Below, in pieces: positions 18,441 through 27,210 of a stretch of 64,000 nucleotides of DNA. Location of the stretch: assembly GCF_016811075.1 (NCBI RefSeq), contig NZ_JAFBGL010000004.1, positions 282,558-346,557 on the forward strand, read 5' to 3'. This DNA comes from Oceaniferula flava. Its GTDB lineage: Bacteria; Verrucomicrobiota; Verrucomicrobiia; Verrucomicrobiales; Akkermansiaceae. Under the pieces are notes generated by a model. It saw only the letters and a list, made by a program, of their open reading frames with translations. It searched no databases and was not told the origin of the DNA. Each line of letters starts with the position of its first letter. The first letter of the stretch is position 1. A program made the position numbers and the translations under genes.

Positions 18441-19982
18441 ATGAATATTTTCACTCTAACAACCATCGCCGCACTTCTGGCATGCAGTCCGGTGACCCAG
18501 GCGTATTTCAACTGGGAAGACTACTACCAGATCGAAACCATCGACGGCCCAGACGGAGTCGACTTTCAAATCGGCGGACTGGATCACGACAAAAACGGCA
18601 ACCTCATCGCCTGCTTCCACCGCGGCGAGGTGATGAGCTACAACGAGACTTCGAAACAATGGAAACTATTCGCCTCCGGCCTGCACGAACCTCTCGGCAT
18701 CCATGTCGAAGACGAGGGCACCGTGCTTGTCATCCAGCGAGGTGAGCTGACGCGCTTGCACGATCAGGACGGCGACGGAACGGCCGATTTCTACGAGGTG
18801 GTTTGCAACGATTGGGGCCTATCCGGCAACTACCACGAGTTCACCTTCGGCCTAGTCAAGGACTCGAAGAAAAACATCTACATCGCCCTAGGAACCGCCT
18901 CTAACGGATCAGGTGTGAGAGAGAACATCCGTGGCGAGTGGAACAACACCGGCGGTCTCACTCAGGACAAGTTTCTCTACGGCGGCGAGCACGGCGCGTG
19001 GAATGAGAAGAAAAAAATCATCCCTAGAATGTATGCCCGCGTTCCCTACCGTGGCTGCATTTTGAAAATCACCCCCGGCTCACGCAAGGCCGAGGTTTAC
19101 GCTACCGGCGTGCGCACTCCCAATGGCCTCTACATGGATAAAAACGATCAACTATGGGTCACCGATAACCAGGGCGACTGGGTAGGTGCCTCGAAGCTGC
19201 ATCACATCATGCCCGACGGCTTTCACGGTCACGTCGCCTCGCTGCTCTGGTCGAAAAACCCACCCAAAATCACCCCCGCCGAGCTCCCTGTGGATGAGCT
19301 CGATGCGCTCCGCGTCCGCGCCCCCGGCCTGTTTCCCCAAGGCGATGCCGGTAACTCAATCACCCAGCCGCTGCCGCTGAAACCCAGCTTCGCCCCACTA
19401 AGCAAAAGCAGCCTAACAGAAGAACAAATCATCATCGGTGAGATGAACCACCCACGGGTCGTTCGCTACCTGCCCGACGTCGTCAATGGAGTGCATCAGG
19501 GGACCGCCTCGCACATGATCGTTACGGGCCAACTCGATGCGGGCAACAACCGCCTGCTCTACTCTCGTGACGGAAAATCGATCTACTTCGGCAAAACCCA
19601 CCTCAGCTGGCCAGGCCGTGAAGGCATCAAGAAAGTCACCTACACCGGCAAACCCTACCTCATGGTGGAGGCGGTAAAGCTGACACCGAAGGGGTTCCGC
19701 TTCACCTTCAATGCCGAGATCCGCACGGACAAGTCCGCCGCCGATTTCCGCATCGCATCCTATGGCTTCCAATACCACTCCGGCTACGGGTCGAAAAAGA
19801 TGAAACAGAGCAGCGAGGCCGTTGCTGACATCAACATCGACGGCAACACTCTGGAAATCGAACTGCAGAATAAGCCGGTGAAAAACCGGATGTATGATAT
19901 CACACTGCCCAGTGCAATCACCTCCAAGCTCAGCGATCTTTCCTACCCACGTTACTGGTACATGGCGCACGAAGTCTATTGA
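18441..19982 (+). CDS. Secreted beta-propeller protein (dehydrogenase-like)
   Basis: A 513-residue exported protein with signal peptide MNIFTLTTIAALLACSPVTQA. The body is made of repeated blades (IGGLDHDKNGNLIACF, GLHEPLGIHVEDEG, FGLVKDSKKNIYIALG, GVRTPNGLYMDKNDQLWVTDNQG) as in the NHL/PQQ-like propellers of the putative membrane-bound dehydrogenase family abundant in this phylum. No heme motif is present, but the upstream gene supplies a c-type cytochrome domain, which in many relatives is fused to the propeller. Substrate is unknown; linkage to DUF1080 suggests a sugar or glycoside. Confidence 0.75.
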   Translation: MNIFTLTTIAALLACSPVTQAYFNWEDYYQIETIDGPDGVDFQIGGLDHDKNGNLIACFHRGEVMSYNETSKQWKLFASGLHEPLGIHVEDEGTVLVIQRGELTRLHDQDGDGTADFYEVVCNDWGLSGNYHEFTFGLVKDSKKNIYIALGTASNGSGVRENIRGEWNNTGGLTQDKFLYGGEHGAWNEKKKIIPRMYARVPYRGCILKITPGSRKAEVYATGVRTPNGLYMDKNDQLWVTDNQGDWVGASKLHHIMPDGFHGHVASLLWSKNPPKITPAELPVDELDALRVRAPGLFPQGDAGNSITQPLPLKPSFAPLSKSSLTEEQIIIGEMNHPRVVRYLPDVVNGVHQGTASHMIVTGQLDAGNNRLLYSRDGKSIYFGKTHLSWPGREGIKKVTYTGKPYLMVEAVKLTPKGFRFTFNAEIRTDKSAADFRIASYGFQYHSGYGSKKMKQSSEAVADINIDGNTLEIELQNKPVKNRMYDITLPSAITSKLSDLSYPRYWYMAHEVY

Positions 19983-20066
19983 TTTCATATCGAGAACTTT
20001 TCGTCAAAGAACAGATTGGAATTCGTTGACATTAGTTACCTCCACGTTTATGGGGAGGCACTCGTC

Positions 20067-20510
20067 ATGGTCGCTGTGATTCCATCAATTTTAGCACGCC
20101 TAAGCCGCATGGTGGCTGACGTGTTACGTGTTGGATTCATCTTGTTCCTCGCCCTCCTCGTCAGTGGACTTGCCCCCATGGTTATTCAAACCTACGGCTG
20201 GTATGACATGGCGAAAAAAGCAGGCGGCGTAGAGAAGATCGTCGAAGTCGTGACCGAGGCACCGCCCTGTGAGTTTTGTAAAGCTGCCCAAGAAATGCAG
20301 CAGAAGTCAGAGCCTAACAAAGATAATCCACCGAGCCAAGATCGTGTGGAAATTGTCAAAGTCTACGCGCTTCACAACAACCTTGATTCCTTCAAGGCCA
20401 GATCCTTTTCCCCACCATCCTCACAAGCAGGATGGTCGGAAAACAATGAATTAACCCCTGATAGCCTTGTTCAGGCGCCTTCCACTCCTCCTCCGGAGTT
20501 CCTTGTCTAA
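20067..20510 (+). CDS. Small membrane protein with CxxC motif, unknown function
   Basis: A 147-residue protein. ATG 20067 is chosen because GGGGAGG lies 8 bp before it; a TTG at 20016 would add 17 residues without a ribosome site. One membrane helix (VGFILFLALLVSGLAPMVIQ) is followed by a periplasmic segment with PPCEFCKAA, a CxxC pair that could bind metal or form a disulfide, then a Pro/Ser-rich tail ending PSTPPPEFLV. I do not recognise the family. It lies upstream of a cytochrome/propeller gene, a PEP-CTERM gene and a His-rich outer-membrane-like gene, which together suggest a metal-linked envelope function (inference). Confidence 0.55.
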   Translation: MVAVIPSILARLSRMVADVLRVGFILFLALLVSGLAPMVIQTYGWYDMAKKAGGVEKIVEVVTEAPPCEFCKAAQEMQQKSEPNKDNPPSQDRVEIVKVYALHNNLDSFKARSFSPPSSQAGWSENNELTPDSLVQAPSTPPPEFLV

Positions 20511-20811
20511 TCAGACCTTTCCAGGCGGCACCTTGTAAGCCGCCCACAACATCCGCGAACGTATGCCACACCAGCTGGCAGGACACATCGCGCGTGGCTC
20601 CTAAGCCCGCGTATCGAAAGAATGACGGCACACCCGTAGGGTAGGACGATCTCACTTAACTGTTAGATATATCCACTCCCTGGGCACAGGCATCTGTGCG
20701 CCCACGTCTCTCGTCTACGTCGGTATCATCAACGCCCATCTCTTCGATGGCAGCTTCATCGTGGCTGCCTCTATGGGAGAGTGCGCACTAACATCTTAAC
20801 CTAACAATATT
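20511..20811 (+). other. Non-coding leader region with several hairpins
   Basis: No gene is supported in these 301 bases. Several inverted repeats are visible: GGCGGC/GCCGCC around an 8-9 nt loop near 20524-20545, TGGGCACAG/CTGTGCGCCCA near 20679-20703, and GGCAGC/GCTGCC near 20750-20770. None is followed by a T run, so they are not simple terminators. The last 25 bases before the next ATG are A/T-rich. It may be a structured 5' leader of the cytochrome/propeller gene; I could not match it to a known riboswitch. Confidence 0.35.
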
Positions 20812-23421
20812 ATGCTATCTCAATCATTACGCATCATCGCTTTCATCGGTCTGAGCCTCTGCCCTCTGGCAGCGGACAGCACCTTTGAACCCAGGCCTGT
20901 GCACCCACTCGCCATCAACTCAAACGGCAGTCGCCTCTTCGCCGTGAACCCTGCCGAAGGTCGACTCTCAGTTTTCGCGGTCGGTCCGATCGAACACACC
21001 CAGCCCATTCTCATTGCTGAAATCCCCGTGGGGCTTGTCCCTGTCACCGTGCGTATGCGCAATGATGACGAGGCGTGGGTTGTCAACGAACTCTCCGATA
21101 CCATTTCCGTGGTCTCCATTTCCTCACGCAGCACCATCGCCACCATTCACACTGGCGACGAGCCTGCCGATCTTGTTTTCCACCAAGGCAAAGCCTACTT
21201 GACCTGCTCACGCGATAACAGTGTGGAGGTCTACGACGAAGTCACGCACGACCAGCTCAGCACGATCCCGCTGCAAGGCCTTTTACCAAGAGCCCTCGCC
21301 ACATCTTCTGATGGCTCGGTCCTGCACGTGGCCTTCCAGCATACCAGCAACGGAACCACCATCTTACCCCGCCAAATTTCTCCAGCACAGACAGTTCCAG
21401 CCTACACGAACCCTGATTTACCCTCACCTCCTCTGACGGCAAAAATTGTCTCGGTCGATCATGCCGATATCGGCTACAACGTGCTCGATCACGATATCGC
21501 CAACATCGATGTCGCCACCGAATCGGTGACTTACCAGGGGGCGGTCGGCACCAACATTCTGGCCTTGGAGCGCCTCGGTAACGGCTCGCTCGCGGCGGCC
21601 AATTCGGAAGCTCGGAACCTCATTAGCTTCGAGACCGAGCTGAAGTCGCGCTTCGCCTACAGCCGGGTGGCCACCGTCACGGGATCTACTGTTTCCCAGA
21701 TCGACCTCAACGACAACCCGGATCCCAGTTTCCCCACCGTCAACACCGCGTCTGCAGCCACCGCTCTGGCCCAGCCGATGGCTTTACTCGCCAAGGATAG
21801 CGACCAGATCTGGGTCGCTGCTTACGGATCGGATCGGATTGCTTTAGCCGACACCACGAACTCCGCGATTCTTCAGCGCGTTGACCTTCGTGGGCTGGAT
21901 GCACCGGCTGCGGAACGAAGCGCATGGACGGTTCGAGGTCCGCGAGGTTTGGCCAAGCACCCGTCGCTGCCATGGCTCTACAGCTATAACAAACTGTCCC
22001 ACACCCTATCGGTGATCGATACCCGCAGCTATCTCCCCGTGGCCGAGGTCTCGCTCGCATCCTTTGAAGATCTGGATTCTGATTTGAAAATGGGACGAGC
22101 CTTCCTGCAGGACGCCCGACTCTCCGGCAACGGCTCCGTTTCCTGCGCCACCTGTCACATTGATCTCGAGCGCGACGGCATGGCCTGGGACCTCGGTGAT
22201 CCGACAGGCTCGATGCTCAGTATCGTTGGCTATTTGCGTTCTATTCATGCTTACACCACGCCGATCACGCATGACATTCATCCGATGAAAGGCCCGCTGA
22301 CGACTCAGACTCTGATCGGCTTGAAAGACCAGACCAAGCTCCACTGGCGAGGTGACAAGCCATCCATCCAATCCTTCAACTCCACCTTCCCCAACCTCAT
22401 GGGCGGCACGCTGCTGCCGGATGAAGAGATGGATAAAATAGCCAATTACCTGAACAGCCTGAACCATCACCCCAACCCTTATCAAGAACTTGATCGCAAT
22501 CCTCCGGCCACCCTCAACGGCGGTGATCCCATCGCGGGCGTGGGTGTATTTGCCCTCTTTGACAACCACTGCATCGAGTGCCACAGCCTGCCATCCGGCA
22601 CCAGCAATAATATCGATCTACCGAGCAACGTCGCATCGACGCAACCGCTCAAGGATCCACCTCTACGGACTCTCTATCAGCGCCAGTATTTCAACCCAAC
22701 ATCAGGCGGGGACAGCATCACCGGCTTTGGTTTACTTCACAATGGCACCGGCAGTGAGTTCCCCATCGTGCACCCCTACACCCTGCACATCCTCGACAAT
22801 CCAAATCGTGATCAAGCGGTAAGAGATCAGGAAAAACTCGATCTCACGGCCTTCTTACTGTCCTTCGATACCGGAACCGCCCCCTCGGTAGGAGCGCAAG
22901 TCACTCTCAACACAATCACCAAAACACAGACAGCCACCTTACAGCGGTTGGAAATTTTGGAAAACCAGACCGCCGGCGAATTCCCCAACTCCGACCTCGT
23001 TCTACGCGGCATCTATCAGGGCAACAGACACTCTTTTGTCTATTTACCCGACAGCGAAAGCTATCAAGCAAACTCACCATCGATCCCCAATCAAAGCAGA
23101 GCCGATCTCATCGCCAGCATGGAATCCACGGATGTTCTTATCGCCACAGGGGTGCCCCTTGGTAGTGCCCAACGCTACGCCATCGATCGGAATAGCAACG
23201 GCATGGTCGATGGTGAGGAACAGCCTCCGCAGCTGACAGTGGATACAGCTCGCCAGATCAGGTGGCCGAACACGCAGTCCGGCTGGCATCTGCTGAAAAG
23301 TGGCGACCTCTCGCAATGGTCACCTTTTACCGCGCCCGTGGAAGACACGAGCACTGAATTCTCCACCCAAGACAACAGTTCCGACGGCTCAGCCTTCTTC
23401 CGCCTTCTTCGTAACTGGTAA
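20812..23421 (+). CDS. Secreted beta-propeller / di-heme cytochrome c protein
   Basis: An 869-residue exported protein (signal MLSQSLRIIAFIGLSLCPLAA). The first 400 residues are a YVTN-type beta-propeller (blades such as EAWVVNELSDTISVVSI and KAYLTCSRDNSVEVYD). Two c-type heme motifs follow, CATCH (about residue 445) and CIECH (about 588), with MKGPLTTQTLIGL and HWRGDKPSI between them, a pattern seen in MauG/cytochrome-c-peroxidase-like proteins. The last 100 residues contain an EF-hand-like DRNSNGMVDGEE and a short beta-rich end. Probably a periplasmic or surface redox protein; substrate unknown. It is separated from the PEP-CTERM gene by 56 bp. Confidence 0.8.
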   Translation: MLSQSLRIIAFIGLSLCPLAADSTFEPRPVHPLAINSNGSRLFAVNPAEGRLSVFAVGPIEHTQPILIAEIPVGLVPVTVRMRNDDEAWVVNELSDTISVVSISSRSTIATIHTGDEPADLVFHQGKAYLTCSRDNSVEVYDEVTHDQLSTIPLQGLLPRALATSSDGSVLHVAFQHTSNGTTILPRQISPAQTVPAYTNPDLPSPPLTAKIVSVDHADIGYNVLDHDIANIDVATESVTYQGAVGTNILALERLGNGSLAAANSEARNLISFETELKSRFAYSRVATVTGSTVSQIDLNDNPDPSFPTVNTASAATALAQPMALLAKDSDQIWVAAYGSDRIALADTTNSAILQRVDLRGLDAPAAERSAWTVRGPRGLAKHPSLPWLYSYNKLSHTLSVIDTRSYLPVAEVSLASFEDLDSDLKMGRAFLQDARLSGNGSVSCATCHIDLERDGMAWDLGDPTGSMLSIVGYLRSIHAYTTPITHDIHPMKGPLTTQTLIGLKDQTKLHWRGDKPSIQSFNSTFPNLMGGTLLPDEEMDKIANYLNSLNHHPNPYQELDRNPPATLNGGDPIAGVGVFALFDNHCIECHSLPSGTSNNIDLPSNVASTQPLKDPPLRTLYQRQYFNPTSGGDSITGFGLLHNGTGSEFPIVHPYTLHILDNPNRDQAVRDQEKLDLTAFLLSFDTGTAPSVGAQVTLNTITKTQTATLQRLEILENQTAGEFPNSDLVLRGIYQGNRHSFVYLPDSESYQANSPSIPNQSRADLIASMESTDVLIATGVPLGSAQRYAIDRNSNGMVDGEEQPPQLTVDTARQIRWPNTQSGWHLLKSGDLSQWSPFTAPVEDTSTEFSTQDNSSDGSAFFRLLRNW

Positions 23422-23477
23422 CACCTTTCTTCAACAAGAAACTACAACACATAAACAACCAAAATACATATAAACCA

Positions 23478-24134
23478 ATGAAACTAAACATCTTCTTATT
23501 CCTCGCTGCAGCTAGCCTCAGCGCGAACGCTGCCACAGTCGACACCACCCTGGGGTCCTATGCGGGAGGCAACTCAAACACGTGGCAAACAACCATGGGA
23601 GTCGGCGACGACACCTCGTTTTCCAGTCAGGTGAGCACTTGGGGTTGGGAAGCTCTCGACCTGAACTCATCAGGCGGCACTGGTTGGCGGCACACCTCCC
23701 AGTGGCTTGAGCTTACCCTAACGGAAGACGCCATTGTCACGATTAACATTAGCAATGACCCGACAGAAACCATCGCCGTAGGCACCCAGGAACTCTTCCC
23801 TTCGTTCACCATCTACAGCGGCTTCAACAACGAGAATGCTACTCAGGCACATACGTATAACAACCGCGCTGACACAACGCTATCAGGCGCCGCCGATCCA
23901 CTGATCTACCTGAACCACGTGGCTAACTCCACGGAGGATAGCATCAATGTCAGCTACAGCCTCGCAGCGGGAGACTACACCTTCGCCATCGGCGGATTTG
24001 CAGAAGAGGTGGAAGGAGTAGATTCGGTCAATCGCACCTACTTTGCCTCTGTCACCACCACCGCAGTTCCAGAGCCGAGCAGCCTGTTACTTCTCGGCCT
24101 GTCATCTCTCGGCTTACTTCGCCGTCGTCGTTAG
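23478..24134 (+). CDS. PEP-CTERM-anchored secreted protein
   Basis: A 218-residue protein with signal peptide MKLNIFLFLAAASLSANAA and a textbook C-terminal PEP-CTERM sorting signal: VPEPSS, a hydrophobic helix (LLLLGLSSLGLL) and RRRR. The middle is a beta-rich domain of unknown type (WLELTLTEDAIVTINISND; YTFAIGGFAEE) that looks like a pre-peptidase/carbohydrate-binding sandwich. It should be processed by an exosortase, and no exosortase gene is in this window. A strong terminator follows at 24147-24180. Confidence 0.85.
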   Translation: MKLNIFLFLAAASLSANAATVDTTLGSYAGGNSNTWQTTMGVGDDTSFSSQVSTWGWEALDLNSSGGTGWRHTSQWLELTLTEDAIVTINISNDPTETIAVGTQELFPSFTIYSGFNNENATQAHTYNNRADTTLSGAADPLIYLNHVANSTEDSINVSYSLAAGDYTFAIGGFAEEVEGVDSVNRTYFASVTTTAVPEPSSLLLLGLSSLGLLRRRR

Positions 24135-24146
24135 TTCCACTTCAAT

Positions 24147-24180
24147 ATCCAGCCCTCAACAGAGGGCTGGATAATTTTTA
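24147..24180 (+). terminator. Rho-independent terminator after PEP-CTERM gene
   Basis: A 10-bp stem ATCCAGCCCT / AGGGCTGGAT with a short loop is followed by AATTTTTA. It lies 12 bp after the PEP-CTERM stop codon and just before the start of the next gene at 24188. Confidence 0.85.
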
Positions 24181-24187
24181 TACGATC

Positions 24188-25045
24188 ATGAAAACTCGTC
24201 TCGTCTCACTCGTCAGCCTTGTTCTTGCGTCCAACGCCTTTGCCCACCACGGACAAGATTTTCTCGTCACCCTAGACACCGCCACACCTCACGCAGGTCA
24301 GATTTACAGCACCACAGGTTTTGACTACAGCAAGCATGGAGGCGAAGAAGAAACAGCCATCCTGCAGGCCTTTTCCATCGGTCTCCCCGCTGGTTTCACC
24401 CTAGGGGCCAGTTACCAAATTTCCAACGAAGGTGATAGCGAATGGGCGGCGCAATCATTCACACCGACGCTCCAATGGAATGCGCCAAGCTACACCTGGG
24501 GCCAACATTCCTCACTCTCCTTAGGCATCGCGATTGGCTGGGAAATCCCCACCGAAGGAGAAGACTCCGACCACAGTCACAGCGATAGCCTCGAGCTCAC
24601 AGACTGCTCCAGCTTGATTGGCATTCCAGCCCTCTATCAGGCCTGCCAGTTAGCCAATGAGCAACGAGCGAACCACACCCACGGCGATGAGCATTCGCAC
24701 GATGGCATTCACCGCCACGGCGAGAGCCATGGCTTCGTGCGCCTCATCGCGCAGCTTGAACTCGGCCATCATGATCAAATCGCCGCGAACCTCATCGCGG
24801 TCTTTCCAGAGGACGACTCACCAGCCTACGGCTATGCCATAGCTTACCGCCACCGCTTCAGCGATTTCCTAGCGGCGGGGATCGAAGCCACAGGTGACTT
24901 TGATCGTCACGGTGAGCACCTGCTCTATCTAACGACCACGCTTTATCCGAACGAAAAGGCATCCATCACCTTCGGCGCGGCGGCTGGACTTACTGAAGCC
25001 GCGTCAGATTTTGCACTGCAGACCCTCTTCACATGGAGGTTCTAA
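24188..25045 (+). CDS. His-rich, probably outer-membrane beta-barrel protein
   Basis: A 285-residue exported protein (signal MKTRLVSLVSLVLASNAFA) whose mature N-terminus begins HHGQDF. Alternating hydrophobic strands (FTLGASYQISNEG, SSLSLGIAIGWEIP, ASITFGAAAGLTEA) and a final aromatic residue (FTWRF) suggest an outer-membrane barrel. Two loops are strongly His-rich: DSDHSHSD (about residue 135) and NHTHGDEHSHDGIHRHGESHG (about 160-180), a typical zinc/copper/nickel-binding composition. Function is unknown; metal binding or uptake is inferred. It converges with the glycosyltransferase gene. Confidence 0.65.
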   Translation: MKTRLVSLVSLVLASNAFAHHGQDFLVTLDTATPHAGQIYSTTGFDYSKHGGEEETAILQAFSIGLPAGFTLGASYQISNEGDSEWAAQSFTPTLQWNAPSYTWGQHSSLSLGIAIGWEIPTEGEDSDHSHSDSLELTDCSSLIGIPALYQACQLANEQRANHTHGDEHSHDGIHRHGESHGFVRLIAQLELGHHDQIAANLIAVFPEDDSPAYGYAIAYRHRFSDFLAAGIEATGDFDRHGEHLLYLTTTLYPNEKASITFGAAAGLTEAASDFALQTLFTWRF

Positions 25046-25105
25046 CAGACAAACCAAAGCCTACCACGGCCTACTCGCTCAACGAGGGTCATGGAATTAA
25101 TCGTT

Positions 25106-26062
25106 TCATTTCGCCCTCACCCAATGCTTCGTCAAGCTGAGCAGCAACGCATGCTTTCGATACTTCCAGCACCGAGGGTTCCAGCGGATGGCATGTTTCA
25201 GGCACGCCCGCGCCGCAACCACATCACCTACTCTCAACCTCATTTTGTAGGCCCTGTGCCAGCGCACTCCGAGCATCATTTTCAACGGTCCGTGATCAAC
25301 CGCAACTTGTTGATTAAGCACTTCAGCATAGATCGCTTCAAAATCTTTCACCCATTGTTCCTCTCTGTCTGCGTATTTCCTACTCAGATTCCCTTCCTCG
25401 CTAGTATCCCCACCATTTCCGATATGAAAAGTAACGGGGGCTCCCTCGGCAAACACCCAGGGTCCTTTGAGAGTCATCGCACCGAAGAATTGAGTATCTT
25501 CACCCAGAGTCACTTCAGGCCATGCACCTAGCTCTTGCACAACACTTTTGCGAAGCAGTGAGCAGGAGCTAACACCTGCGCCATATTTAAAGAACCACGT
25601 GATGGGGTCCGAGACCATTTCCAGCCCTCCCTTATGCTGCGCTTTAACCCCTGGCGAACAGCGGTAAAAGCGCTCGGTAGTCGCAGCGACCGCATCGGGC
25701 TCCGAATCTAACATATTCACACAGCGCTCCAAAAAATCCTCAGGCCAATGGTCGTCAGAGTCTAAAAAAGCGACGTAATCCACACTCTCCACTCTGGAAA
25801 GACCTCTATTCCTAGCTCCCGCGACAGTTGACTTCGAAGCACGGATCAACTCCCAGTGGACTCCAGCCGCATGCTGTTCTAACCACTGCTCAACTTCTGC
25901 AGCGGTATTATCTGTCGACTCATCATCAACCACAATCAGCGCATCAGGCAGTAATGTCTGCGCTAACACATACGTGAGCGTTTCTTTCAAAATAGCAGCT
26001 CGATTGTAAACTGGTATAACAACGGCAACGCTACTCTGGGAAATGGGCGAATTCATGATCAC
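25106..26062 (-). CDS. Family 2 glycosyltransferase
   Basis: A 318-residue protein with a GT-A fold. The N-terminus has the nucleotide-binding strand VAVVIPVYNRAAILKETLTYVLAQT, then LIVVDDESTDNT and the metal-binding DxD-type motif FLDSDDHW (about residue 99). The C-terminal 80 residues are basic and helical (RVGDVVAARACLKHAIRWNP), perhaps a peripheral membrane segment. It likely transfers a sugar to a surface polysaccharide or lipid; donor and acceptor are unknown. An alternative start two codons downstream cannot be excluded. It stands alone, transcribed away from an AT-rich 232-bp gap. Confidence 0.85.
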   Translation of the reverse strand: MIMNSPISQSSVAVVIPVYNRAAILKETLTYVLAQTLLPDALIVVDDESTDNTAAEVEQWLEQHAAGVHWELIRASKSTVAGARNRGLSRVESVDYVAFLDSDDHWPEDFLERCVNMLDSEPDAVAATTERFYRCSPGVKAQHKGGLEMVSDPITWFFKYGAGVSSCSLLRKSVVQELGAWPEVTLGEDTQFFGAMTLKGPWVFAEGAPVTFHIGNGGDTSEEGNLSRKYADREEQWVKDFEAIYAEVLNQQVAVDHGPLKMMLGVRWHRAYKMRLRVGDVVAARACLKHAIRWNPRCWKYRKHALLLSLTKHWVRAK

Positions 26063-26294
26063 TTTAAATTAACTATGTCGAATGACCCAAGAGGACTAAC
26101 ACTTCTTCTGTTACTTCCACGACTTACCTCAAACTTTTTTCCTTCGTCGAGAAATGACCTCACGGTAAAAATGTGATGACAGAATGCGGTCGAGTCATGG
26201 CCATGTAGTAGGCTGAAACTATGAATAAGTCAGCCAATATAATTCAATCGCGAGCCTATATAGTGGTGAAGCAAAGGTCAGACTTTCAATTCCG

Positions 26295-27203
26295 CTACTG
26301 CACTACCTTAACTCTCTGTAGGGCAACGACCGAAAAAATCACCAGCAAGCCGCCGATCCAGATCCCAAGTCCCGGGGTCTCGCCAGCGACTAGCAGCGAC
26401 GACTCCACCACCGCACACACAGGGACCAGAAAGCGATACCCGGCAAGCAAGTTCACGGGGAACAAGCTGGTGAGATAGTTCCACAAACCAAATCCCACCG
26501 CGGAAACCATGGCAAGGTAGCAGGTCAGCAAGATCACCTTCAGGTTGAATAATTGAGTAAAATCCGACCACGCACCGGCGCCAGCCAAGGTTAACATGAT
26601 GCCGCCTAGCAGAAGTCCGTAACCTGTCGCAGCACGCGCTCCCATGGTTTTCAAAACTCGCTGGAGAATGATCACGCCCAAGGTGCCACTCAATGTGCTG
26701 GCACAGAAAAGTATGCCACCGAGCACCGGCTGACCGCTACCAGCCCCCGGCTTGTAGACCGCCAGAAGCACGCCTGCCGCACCAATCCCAATCAGGCTCC
26801 ACTGCACGCGTGTGGGCCATGGCGTCTTGAGAATCAGCGGCGCCAGCAGCAGCCACCAAAAGCTCCCCGAGGCCACCAGCAAGCCGCCGAGCACCGCGCT
26901 CGACACCGCCAAGGCGGTGTAAAACATAGCATACTGAATCCCGGTCTGAGCCGCCGCAAATCCTAACAAGGGCAAGAAAGGCGTGCTTTTCAGCTGCTTG
27001 ATCGGGCTCTTGGAAATCAGCAGTAGCACGAAGCCGCCAATGATGAAACGCACCCCCGCGAGCAGCAGCCGATTCTGCATGTCGGGGAGCACCTGAATGT
27101 TCTCCCACTCGGCATAAATCGCTTTAATCCCAGGGAAGGCACTGCCCCAGAGCAGAGCGCAGAGCAGCACCGCAAAGGGGCACATGCGGGGGGAAACAGT
27201 CAT
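26295..27203 (-). CDS. EamA/DMT-family transporter
   Basis: A 302-residue inner-membrane protein with about ten hydrophobic helices in two halves, each like an EamA domain (FAVLLCALLWGSAFPGIKAIY in the first; GILFCASTLSGTLGVIILQRV in the second). Members export metabolites or amino acids; the substrate is unknown. It begins 7 bp after the mpl stop codon, so the two are probably cotranscribed. Confidence 0.85.
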   Translation of the reverse strand: MTVSPRMCPFAVLLCALLWGSAFPGIKAIYAEWENIQVLPDMQNRLLLAGVRFIIGGFVLLLISKSPIKQLKSTPFLPLLGFAAAQTGIQYAMFYTALAVSSAVLGGLLVASGSFWWLLLAPLILKTPWPTRVQWSLIGIGAAGVLLAVYKPGAGSGQPVLGGILFCASTLSGTLGVIILQRVLKTMGARAATGYGLLLGGIMLTLAGAGAWSDFTQLFNLKVILLTCYLAMVSAVGFGLWNYLTSLFPVNLLAGYRFLVPVCAVVESSLLVAGETPGLGIWIGGLLVIFSVVALQRVKVVQ

Positions 27204-27210
27204 CGCAGCA

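Noticed and set aside
20511..20811. Cobalamin riboswitch
   Set aside because: A GCCACA...CTGGCAGG stretch is vaguely similar, but the conserved core boxes are not present in the right order.
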